From Gemmatimonadota bacterium (GTDB lineage Bacteria; Gemmatimonadota; Gemmatimonadetes; Longimicrobiales; Gaopeijiaceae): a DNA stretch of 58,029 nt. Shown here in pieces: positions 36,905-44,329 of the stretch. The stretch is taken from positions 1-58,029 of the forward strand of contig PWLA01000141.1 of NCBI GenBank assembly GCA_003559555.1. The letters are read 5' to 3'. A program made the position numbers and the translations under genes. A model generated the notes under the pieces. That model was not told the origin of the DNA. It made no database searches and was given only the letters and a program-made list of their open reading frames with translations. Each line of letters opens with the position of its first letter. Positions within the stretch are counted from its first letter, which is position 1.

Positions 36905-38188
36905 TCAGCGACGGAGGCGCGGATCCAGGGCATCCCGAAGCCCGTCGCCGGCCAGGTTGAAGGAGAGGACCGTGGCCACGATGGCCAGCCCGGAGAAGGT
37001 GGAGATCCACCACGCCCCCAGAAGATGGGAGCGGCCCTCGGCCACCATCATCCCCCACGACGGCGTCGGAGCCTGGATCCCCAGGCCCAGGAAGGAGAGA
37101 ACGGCTTCCAGAATGATGGTGTCGCCGATCCCCAGCGTCGCCACCACCACGACCGGGGCCATGATGTTGGGAAGGATGTGCCGGACCACGATCCGGGTCC
37201 GGGAGAACCCCAGGGCCCGAGCCGCCTCCACGAACTCCCGCTCCCGCACGCTGAGCACCTCGCCGCGGACGATCCGGGCCACCTGGGGCCACTGGGTGAG
37301 CCCCAGGACCACCACGATCACCACCATGGACGGCCGAAAGAGGGCGATGACGGCAATGAGGAGCACCAGGCGAGGAAAGGCGATCACCATGTCCACGAAC
37401 CGCATCACCACCTCGTCCACCCGTCCCCCTGCAAAGGCCGCCACCGATCCCACCAGGGTACCGATGCTCACGGCGATCCCCACCGCCAGAAAACCGATGG
37501 CCAGCGAGATCCGGGCACCGTACAACAGCCGCGAGAAGATGTCCCGGGCATACTGATCGGTCCCCAGGAGGTGTTCCGGCGACGGCCCCACCAGCCGCCT
37601 CGTCATCAGGTCTCCCTGCAGGGTGGGGTCGAAGGGCGCCACCAGTGGCGCCAGCAGAGCCAACAGGGAGAGGGTCGCCACCGCCAGCGCCCCGCAGACC
37701 GCCAGCCGATTCCGCCGAAAGGAACGAAGCGCCAGCGCCCACTGACTCGGCCGCTGGTCCGGATCCGGGGAGCCGCGCCGCACGTCCCGGAGGGACCACC
37801 CCCAGAGGCCCACCAGGGCCAGCATCAGGCCGGCCAGCGCCACCTGCTCCTCCAGAGGTCCCGTGGGCGCCGCCAGCACACGCCCCCACCGCAGGGCCCC
37901 CAGGCCCAGCCCCCCGATCCAGAGCAGGAGGACGTACCCTCCCGTCACCACCCGCCCGGCCAGGAGCTGGGGAAGGCCGGGAACGACCACAGAGAGCCAC
38001 CATCCGCCCCGGTGGCGACCCTTCTGCCCACCGGTCCGGTCCGATGGAGACTCCACCCCCGCCCACGGCCCCTCCGGCGTGCCTTCACCTGCACCGCCCG
38101 CGTCATCGGGCGGTAGCAGGACGGTGCGACTCCACTCCCCGTCCCGGCTCCCCTTGTCGTTCCCCGGACCCCGTCGCCGCTCATTCAT
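36905..38188 (-). CDS. oppC: oligopeptide ABC permease OppC with extra N-terminal membrane region
   Basis: 427 residues, about 120 longer than usual OppC. The C-terminal ~290 residues are a normal permease: RSFRRNRLAVCGALAVATLSLLALLAPL, HLLGTDQYARDIFSRLLYGARISLAIG, the coupling loop EFVEAARALGFSRTRIVVRHILPNI, and a final NLAGDGLRDALDPRLRR. Before this there is a ~50-residue charged tail, then two or three extra hydrophobic segments (WWLSVVVPGLPQLLAG, GGYVLLLWIGGLGLGAL, LAGLMLALVGLWGW). The ATG at 38188 overlaps the oppB stop by 8 bases. Those segments are in the same frame with no break, so the extension appears real. Confidence 0.88.
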   Translation of the reverse strand: MNERRRGPGNDKGSRDGEWSRTVLLPPDDAGGAGEGTPEGPWAGVESPSDRTGGQKGRHRGGWWLSVVVPGLPQLLAGRVVTGGYVLLLWIGGLGLGALRWGRVLAAPTGPLEEQVALAGLMLALVGLWGWSLRDVRRGSPDPDQRPSQWALALRSFRRNRLAVCGALAVATLSLLALLAPLVAPFDPTLQGDLMTRRLVGPSPEHLLGTDQYARDIFSRLLYGARISLAIGFLAVGIAVSIGTLVGSVAAFAGGRVDEVVMRFVDMVIAFPRLVLLIAVIALFRPSMVVIVVVLGLTQWPQVARIVRGEVLSVREREFVEAARALGFSRTRIVVRHILPNIMAPVVVVATLGIGDTIILEAVLSFLGLGIQAPTPSWGMMVAEGRSHLLGAWWISTFSGLAIVATVLSFNLAGDGLRDALDPRLRR

Positions 38189-39167
38189 AGCGGATCCTGG
38201 GGTCCACCGCCGCGTAGAGAAGGTCCGCCACCAGGTTCCCCACCACCACCATGACCGCAAAGACGAAGGCGCCGGCCATGACCACCGGGTAATCCCGTTG
38301 GAAGATGGAATCCACCATGAGCTTGCCCATGCCCGGCCAGGCGAAGACCGTCTCGATGACCACCGTGCCGCTGAAGAGCACCGGAAGATAGAGGCCCAGA
38401 AGGGTCACCACCGGAATCAGGGCGTTGCGGACCGCGTGTTTCAGGATCACGGTGCGCTCCGGGAGCCCCTTGGCCCGGGCCGTTCGAATGTAGTCCTGTC
38501 GGATCACTTCCAGCATGCTTCCGCGCATGTACCGGGCCACACCCGCCGCCAGGACCAATGCCAGCGACGCCGACGGGAGCACCAGGTGGCGCAGCCGGTC
38601 CAGCACCTGCTCCCACGGTCCCATGGCGTTGTGGTCCACCGAGACCATTCCCGAGGCCGGAAGCCACAGGGGCCAGCCCCAGACGTTTCGGGCATAGAGG
38701 CTGAAGATCAGGATCAGCATCAATGCGAGCCAGAACGAGGGCATGGAATAGAAGAAGAGGGTGCCCACGCTCAGGGCCCCGTCGGTGAAGGTGTTCTGCC
38801 GCACCGCCTGCACCACGCCGATGAGGATGCCCGCTCCGAAAGCCAGCAGCAGCGCCGACGCGGAAAGGATGAGGGTGTTCGGCAGGATCTGGGCGATCAC
38901 GTCCCGCACCGGCTGATTCCGGGAGAAGGAGATCCCGAAGTCGCCCTGGAGCATGGCTCCCATCCACCGGACGTAACGCTCGTGGATGGGCCGGTCCAGA
39001 CCCATGTTCTGCCGCATCTGCTCCACCGCCTGGGGCGAGACGCCGGGGGCGGAGTAGATGGAGGCCGGATCTCCCGGAGCCAGATTCACCACGAAGAAGA
39101 CGATGGTGGCGACCCCCAGGACCAGGGGAATCGCAGCCAGGAGCCGTCGGACGATATAGCCGACCAT
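38181..39167 (-). CDS. oppB: oligopeptide ABC permease OppB
   Basis: 328 residues, standard size with six hydrophobic helices. Signatures: the start MVGYIVRRLLAAIPLVLGVATIVFFVVNLAPGDPA, GVSPQAVEQMRQNMGLDRPIHERYVRWMG, the loop DFGISFSRNQPVRDVIAQ, the coupling region MLEVIRQDYIRTARAKGLPERTVILKHAVRNALIPVVT, and AWPGMGKLMVDSIFQRDYPVV. It pairs with OppC to form the channel. It begins directly after the stop of the first binding-protein gene (no gap). Confidence 0.95.
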   Translation of the reverse strand: MVGYIVRRLLAAIPLVLGVATIVFFVVNLAPGDPASIYSAPGVSPQAVEQMRQNMGLDRPIHERYVRWMGAMLQGDFGISFSRNQPVRDVIAQILPNTLILSASALLLAFGAGILIGVVQAVRQNTFTDGALSVGTLFFYSMPSFWLALMLILIFSLYARNVWGWPLWLPASGMVSVDHNAMGPWEQVLDRLRHLVLPSASLALVLAAGVARYMRGSMLEVIRQDYIRTARAKGLPERTVILKHAVRNALIPVVTLLGLYLPVLFSGTVVIETVFAWPGMGKLMVDSIFQRDYPVVMAGAFVFAVMVVVGNLVADLLYAAVDPRIRYE

Positions 39168-40907
39168 TCACCGCCCCCGTCGGGACTCCGCCGGAATCCA
39201 CCAGTCGGCGATACTCACCCACTCTCCCCGGGCGTCCATCTCCACCCCCTGGACCCGGCGATTCACCCCGGCCAACCGCTCCGGAAAGAAGAAGTAGGTG
39301 TAGGGCTGCTCCTCCACCACCCGCTCCTGGTAGCGATGCCAGTAGGGGAGCGCCTCTTCCCGATCCACCATGACCTGGAGGGTGTCCAGGAGAGCGTCCA
39401 GTCCAGGACTCCGGACCCCAGCCCAACCGTAGGGCTGATCCGCGTTGTCCGAATGAAGGAGGTCGCGGTCGTCCACCTTGAACTCGGTCACCCACGACAT
39501 GACCACTCCGTCGAAGTTCCGGTCCCCGGGGGTGGTGACCCGTTCCACCAGGGCGGCCCATTCCAGCGCCTGGGTCTGCACCGCCACACCCACCTCCCGA
39601 AGCTGGGCCTGCATGATCTCGGCCACGTCCCTCCGTTGCTGGTTCCCCGTGTTGTAGGTGAGGGTGATCTCCAGGGGCTCTCCGTCGACGTTCTGGCGGA
39701 TCCCGTCGCCGCTCCGGTCCACCCACCCGGCCTCGGTCAGGAGGGCCCGGGCCCCTTCCGGATCGTAGGGGAGCGCGTCCTCGATTCCGGAGTGGTAGCC
39801 CCAGTGGAAGGGGGGAACACCGGCGTTCGCCACCTGGCCGTATCCCTGGAGAACGGCATCCAGCACCTGGCGCCGGTTCGTTGCCCGGGTCAGGGCGCGA
39901 CGCACCCGGGCATCGGCCAACTGCGGCCTGCGGGCGTTCCACCCCACGAAGAGGTAACTTCGGAAGGGGAAGGCCAGCAGCTCCAGGTGCTCCGCTTCGG
40001 CGATCCGCGCAGCCTGGTCCGGACTCGGAGTCAGCACCAGGTCCAGGTTCTCGGTGAGGAGTTCGGTGAGAAGGGTGATCTCCTCCGGTACGATCCGGTA
40101 GACGTAGCGGTCCAGGTAAGGCGGTCCCCCGAGCGCCTCCGGAAAATCGGGATTGCGCACGAAACTCCAGGAGGCGTCGGGCCGGTGCTCGTGGAAGACG
40201 AAGGGGCCGTTCCCCACCGGACACCGGGTCCCGAAGGGGTGGTCGCCCAGCTCCGCCGGCGGCACGTCGCCCAGGAGGTGACGGGGCATGATGGCCAACG
40301 CCCGCCACGGGTCCAGGGGTTCGGCGTGGGGCTCCAGGTGGAAGCGGACGGTGTGATCGTCCAGCACCTCCACCCCCTCCTCTCCGGCCACGTATCGCTC
40401 CCAGAACGCCGCATTGGGAAACGCCGTCGCCGGGTCGGTGGCCCGAAGGTAGGTGAAGGCCACGTCGTGGGCGGTGGTGGGCTCGCCGTCGTGCCAGCGC
40501 ACATCGTCCCGGAGGTGGAAGGTGAGCCGGGTGGCGTCATCGCTCAACTCCCACTCCCGGGCCAGGTAGGGTCGGGGCTCCAACGCCTCGTCGAACTGGA
40601 TCAGGGTCATGAGGTTCACGAAGGTCTGGTGCTGGGCAGCCCCGTGATCCGCCGAGACCAGCGCGTTCATCCCGTCCACCAGCTCACCCACCCACCCCAC
40701 CACCGCCGTCCCTCCGTAGCGCTCCCCGGAGGGCTGCTGCAGGCCCGCCAGGTGGGCATCCACCCGGGGGAGCACCTCCTGGCAGAACTCCGGGAGCCCC
40801 CGGAGGGCCCGCTCTCCCGGAGGGGGGTCGGTGCACCCGGCCAGACCCACGGCCAGGACCAGCCACAGGGCGGGGAGGCAGCGGCGGACGGCCTCCACCC
40901 CGGTCAT
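39168..40907 (-). CDS. peptide ABC transporter substrate-binding lipoprotein (copy 1)
   Basis: 579 residues from the ATG at 40907, in an ATGA overlap with the preceding copy. A lipobox (VGLAGC) gives a lipoprotein. Body motifs of the SBP_bac_5/DppA-OppA family: YLAREWELSDDATRLTFHLRDDVRWHDGEPTTAHDVAFTY, NPDFPEALGG, ALTRATNRRQVLDAVLQGYGQVANAGVPPFHWGYH, and the C-terminal domain beginning ALLTEAGWVD. It binds peptides (or a similar ligand) for OppBC. It is a close relative of the next gene, with the same FCQEVLPxVDAH, SGExYGGTAVVG and NLMTL blocks, so the pair arose by tandem duplication. Confidence 0.92.
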   Translation of the reverse strand: MTGVEAVRRCLPALWLVLAVGLAGCTDPPPGERALRGLPEFCQEVLPRVDAHLAGLQQPSGERYGGTAVVGWVGELVDGMNALVSADHGAAQHQTFVNLMTLIQFDEALEPRPYLAREWELSDDATRLTFHLRDDVRWHDGEPTTAHDVAFTYLRATDPATAFPNAAFWERYVAGEEGVEVLDDHTVRFHLEPHAEPLDPWRALAIMPRHLLGDVPPAELGDHPFGTRCPVGNGPFVFHEHRPDASWSFVRNPDFPEALGGPPYLDRYVYRIVPEEITLLTELLTENLDLVLTPSPDQAARIAEAEHLELLAFPFRSYLFVGWNARRPQLADARVRRALTRATNRRQVLDAVLQGYGQVANAGVPPFHWGYHSGIEDALPYDPEGARALLTEAGWVDRSGDGIRQNVDGEPLEITLTYNTGNQQRRDVAEIMQAQLREVGVAVQTQALEWAALVERVTTPGDRNFDGVVMSWVTEFKVDDRDLLHSDNADQPYGWAGVRSPGLDALLDTLQVMVDREEALPYWHRYQERVVEEQPYTYFFFPERLAGVNRRVQGVEMDARGEWVSIADWWIPAESRRGR

Positions 40908-42634
40908 GGCCGCCTCCGCTCCTGGGCCGGAATCCACCACTGGGAGACGCTCATCAGGTCGCCCCGGACATCCATCTCCACCCCCTGGAGCCGCTCTCCC
41001 ACCCCGGCCAGGCGCCGGGGAAAGAAGAAGTAGGTATACGGCTGGAGCGCCACCACCCGCTCCTGGTAGCGGTGCCAGAGGGGGATCGCCTCATGCCGAT
41101 CCACCACCACCTGCAGCGTGTCCAGGAGGTGATCCATCTCGTCGTCCACCACCCCGGAGAGCCCCATGGGCTGATCGACGCTGGTGGAGTGGAACTGGTC
41201 GTAGTCGGAGACGTGGAGCGCCGTGATGATGGAGAGGACAGCCCCGTCGAAGTTGCGCCGATCCGCCGAGGTCATCTCGCCCACGAAGGCTCCCCACTCC
41301 ACGCCCTCGGGCTGCAGCCCGACCCCGATCTCTGCCAGTTGGGCCTGCATGATCTGGGCGATGTCCTGTCGCTGCTGGTTCCCCATGTTGTACGAGACGG
41401 TGATGTTCAGGGGGATGCCGTCCTCGTTCTCACGGACGCCGTCCTGCCCCCGCTCCACCCAGCCGGCCTCGTCCAGCAGTCGCCGGGCCTCGTCCGGGTC
41501 GTGGCGGAGGGAATCGGCCAATCCGGGGTGGTGGGCCCAGTGGAAGGGAGGCACTCCGGCGTTGGCCACCTCGCCAAAGCCGCCCAGGGTGGCGTCGATG
41601 ATCTCCTGCCGGTTGACACCCAGGGTCAGGGCCCGCCGCACCCGTCGATCCGCCAGCTCGGCCCGCCGGGTGTTCCACACCACCGCCACATACTCCCGGA
41701 AGGTGAAGTCCAGGAGCCGGGCCCCCTCTTCCGTGTCGATCCGGGACGCCACGTCGGGGTTCGGGGCCAGGTACACATCCACGGAGCCCGTCAGGAGCTC
41801 GGTGAGGAGCGTCCCCTGCTCCGGGATGACCCGGTACACGTAGCGGTCCAGTCGGGGCGGCCCTCCCAGTCCCTCGGGAAAGCCGGGGTTCCGGACAAAG
41901 CTCCAGGACGCGCCGGGGCGGTGCTCCTGGAAGACGAAGGGTCCGTTGCCCACCGGACACCGGGTCCCGTAGGGATGGTTCCGCAGTTCCTCCGGCGGCA
42001 CATCCTCCAGAAGATGCCCGGGCATGATGGCCAGTAGGCGCCAGATCTCCAGGGGCTCGGCGTGGGGCTCCACCCGGAAGCGGACCGTGTGGTCGTCCAG
42101 GACCTCCACCGCGTCGGGGCCGTCCACGTAGGGCTCCCACGACGACATGGAGAAGAAGCCGGTGGCCGGATCGCTGGCCCGGCGGTAGGTGAAGGCCACG
42201 TCGTGGGCCGTGGTGGGCTGGCCGTCGTGCCAGTAGACGTCGTCCCGCAGATGAAAGGTCAGCTCCCCGGCCCCGGGGTCGAACTCCCACTGCCGGGCCA
42301 GGTGGGGCCGGTACTCCAGGTCGGCCTCCACCTGAACCAGCGTCATCAAGTTCACGAATTCCTGGTGCTGCCGGGCCATGTGCTCGGGGGTGACCAGGCT
42401 GTTCATGCCCCCGCTCAGCTCGCCCAGCCCGCCCACCACCGCCGTGCCCCCGTACTCCTCTCCCGAGGGCTCCTCGAACTGGGCCATGTGCGCATCAACC
42501 GCCGGGAGGACCTCCTGGCAGAAGGGGGGCATCTCCTGGAGCGCCCGTCGGTCGGCATCCCCGCACGCCACCACGAAGCCGCACCCCAGAAGTGCGAGGG
42601 CCAGGGCCTGAAAGCGAGGAGACACGAGCCGCAT
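40904..42634 (-). CDS. peptide ABC transporter substrate-binding lipoprotein (copy 2)
   Basis: 576 residues. Lipobox GFVVACG follows a hydrophobic core, and AAGGAG lies six bases before the ATG at 42634. The family pattern is the same as in copy 1: HLARQWEFDPGAGELTFHLRDDVYWHDGQPTTAHDVAFTY, NPGFPEGLGGPPRLDRYVYRV, ALTLGVNRQEIIDATLGGFGEVANAGVPPFHWAHH. The two differ mostly in the second half, where ligand contacts lie, so they may have different peptide ranges. It is the first gene of the opp operon (this copy, copy 1, oppB, oppC, oppD, oppF). Confidence 0.92.
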   Translation of the reverse strand: MRLVSPRFQALALALLGCGFVVACGDADRRALQEMPPFCQEVLPAVDAHMAQFEEPSGEEYGGTAVVGGLGELSGGMNSLVTPEHMARQHQEFVNLMTLVQVEADLEYRPHLARQWEFDPGAGELTFHLRDDVYWHDGQPTTAHDVAFTYRRASDPATGFFSMSSWEPYVDGPDAVEVLDDHTVRFRVEPHAEPLEIWRLLAIMPGHLLEDVPPEELRNHPYGTRCPVGNGPFVFQEHRPGASWSFVRNPGFPEGLGGPPRLDRYVYRVIPEQGTLLTELLTGSVDVYLAPNPDVASRIDTEEGARLLDFTFREYVAVVWNTRRAELADRRVRRALTLGVNRQEIIDATLGGFGEVANAGVPPFHWAHHPGLADSLRHDPDEARRLLDEAGWVERGQDGVRENEDGIPLNITVSYNMGNQQRQDIAQIMQAQLAEIGVGLQPEGVEWGAFVGEMTSADRRNFDGAVLSIITALHVSDYDQFHSTSVDQPMGLSGVVDDEMDHLLDTLQVVVDRHEAIPLWHRYQERVVALQPYTYFFFPRRLAGVGERLQGVEMDVRGDLMSVSQWWIPAQERRRP

Positions 42635-42760
42635 GAACCACTCCTTGTCGAGTTCTCCGGGCCGGGGGACGACGCCGGCATGCCGGGGGATGCACGGGAG
42701 ACTTCCAGAGAGGATGGGTGCTGGGGTGGAGAGGATGCAAGCGGCCCGGTAAAGCAGACC

Positions 42761-43594
42761 TCAGCGGCGCCAGGTCCAATCCCACGATTCGTAGTGCTCC
42801 AGCAACGATTCGGCCGTCCTTGTCTCGTCGGACCGGCGCTCGTCCCGACGCCATCGTCCCCCCAGCGAACCCGCCACCGCAGCCTCCACCGCCGCCGCCA
42901 CGGCGGGGAAGGAGACCGGCGAATCCATCAACTCCGCCAGGGTCACTCCCACCTGCTCCCGGGTCTCGTCATCCAGCTGTCCCTCGCCGGCCAGCGCCGA
43001 GAGCCGGATCGAGGCCGGCCCCAGGAGGAGGGAGCCGTGCTGGAGAAGGGTGTCGCCCATCCGCACCTGGGCGCTACCGGCCAGCTTCCGCCCCTCCACC
43101 TCCACCTCGCCGGCGGCGGGAACACGGAAGCAGGCACCGGCATCCGGCGGAGGAGTTCGGCCTCGGCCCGCAGCGGTGGTAGCCGTCACCCCCAGCGACC
43201 GGAGGGCCTGCACCAGCGCCTGGTTCACCATCTGATAGACGCCTCGAAGTCCGCCGGGGGTCCAGAGGGGAAGCACCAGGGTGTAGGTCAGCTCCCGGTC
43301 GTGGAGCACCTCGCGGCCTCCGGTGGGCCGGCGAACCACATCGGCGCCCAGCGACTGAAAGGCCATGGGGTCGTAGGTGCCCCGGGCCCGCTGGTTTCGG
43401 CCCAGAGAAAGGGAGGGCCGGGCCCACCGGTAGATCCGAAGCGTCCCCTCTCCCTCCAGCCGTCGCCGAGCCAGCGCCTCGTCCACCGCCATGTTCCACG
43501 CCGCACTCGCCGGTGGGTCCCGGAGGATCCTCCAGCGATCAGGGAGTGACGCCTCCGGGACCTCCCGGTCGGCTCCGCTCTGGCGACGGCTCAA
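42761..43594 (-). CDS. lipM: LipM/LplA family octanoyl- or lipoyl-transferase
   Basis: 277 residues. Motifs of the BPL/LplA/LipB superfamily: MAVDEALARRR near 35-45, RRPTGGREVLH (88-98), a loop with Cys155 (GACFRVPA), then GRKLAGSAQ (168-176) with Lys170 and QHGSLLL (185-191). A Cys just before the GRKxxGSAQ strand is a mark of LipM octanoyltransferases, whereas LplA ligases use ATP and usually lack it. Octanoyl from ACP would be transferred to the H protein or E2 domains; gcvH is 4 kb away in the same unit. It starts at TTG 43594, in a TTGA overlap with the upstream gene; GTG/ATG alternatives downstream would cut the fold. Confidence 0.78.
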   Translation of the reverse strand: MSRRQSGADREVPEASLPDRWRILRDPPASAAWNMAVDEALARRRLEGEGTLRIYRWARPSLSLGRNQRARGTYDPMAFQSLGADVVRRPTGGREVLHDRELTYTLVLPLWTPGGLRGVYQMVNQALVQALRSLGVTATTAAGRGRTPPPDAGACFRVPAAGEVEVEGRKLAGSAQVRMGDTLLQHGSLLLGPASIRLSALAGEGQLDDETREQVGVTLAELMDSPVSFPAVAAAVEAAVAGSLGGRWRRDERRSDETRTAESLLEHYESWDWTWRR

Positions 43595-44280
43595 TCCAGG
43601 TCCAGGGTCTCGCCGGCCTTCATGACGTGCACCCGGGCCCGGTTGCCCACCTTCCGGCGGAACTCGTCGGTGTCCTGGGCAATGAGCTCAAAGGTGTCGT
43701 AGTGGATGGGAACCACCACCCGGGGGTTGATGAGCTCCAACGCCCGAACCGCGTCGTCGGGCCCCATGGTGAAGTTGTCACCGATGGGGAGCAGGGCCAC
43801 GTCCACCATTCCCTCAAGGAACCGCATGTCGCTCAGGAGGGCGGTGTCGCCGGCATGGTAGACGTGAGTGCCGTCCAGATGGAAGACGAACCCCGCCGGC
43901 ACGGTGGTCCACCGGCCGCTCTCGTCACCGTGGACCTGTCCGCCGTGAAGGGCCGCAGTCATCTTGACCCGGCCGAAGGGGAAGTCGAATCCTCCGCCGA
44001 TGTGCATGGGGTGGACGTTCTCGATCCCCTGCTCGCCGGCGAACATGGCGATCTCGAAGGTGGAGACCAGGGTGGCCCCGGTCTTCCGGGCCAGGGGGAG
44101 GGCGTCGGCAAAATGGTCCGAGTGACCATGGGTGCAGAAGATGTAGTCCACCTCCGGGAAGTCGTCCACGCCCAGCTCGGTATGGGGGTTCTCTTCGAAC
44201 CAGGGATCGATGACGATCCGCGTGCCGTCATCGGTGACGACGGAAAAGGTGGAATGCCCGTGGTAGGTCAGCTTCGCCAT
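43591..44280 (-). CDS. metal-dependent hydrolase, UPF0173 / UlaG-like
   Basis: 229 residues, the standard UPF0173 length. The metallo-beta-lactamase fold shows ITYHGHSTF-type start (KLTYHGHSTFSVVTDDG), IVIDPWFEENPHTE, the metal motif FCTHGHSDHFADAL, then HIGGGFDF, VYHAGDTALLSDM and the terminal VVPIHYDTF. UPF0173 members are hydrolases with unknown cellular substrate. AAGGAG lies five bases before the ATG at 44280. It sits between gcvP and lipM, 49 bases after gcvP, so a link to lipoyl or glycine metabolism is possible but unproved. Confidence 0.9.
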   Translation of the reverse strand: MAKLTYHGHSTFSVVTDDGTRIVIDPWFEENPHTELGVDDFPEVDYIFCTHGHSDHFADALPLARKTGATLVSTFEIAMFAGEQGIENVHPMHIGGGFDFPFGRVKMTAALHGGQVHGDESGRWTTVPAGFVFHLDGTHVYHAGDTALLSDMRFLEGMVDVALLPIGDNFTMGPDDAVRALELINPRVVVPIHYDTFELIAQDTDEFRRKVGNRARVHVMKAGETLDLD

Positions 44281-44329
44281 GGTGTCTCCTTGCTCCTGAT
44301 CAGATGAGTTGACTTCGGGAAGGCCGCCC

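Noticed and set aside
37863-41033. A 1056-codon open frame on the plus strand across the opp operon.
   Set aside because: It is antisense to oppC, oppB and the binding-protein gene and has no recognisable domain.
42675-42686. A 12-base palindrome CCGGCATGCCGG upstream of the opp operon.
   Set aside because: Short GC palindromes are expected by chance at this base composition, and nothing else supports a site.
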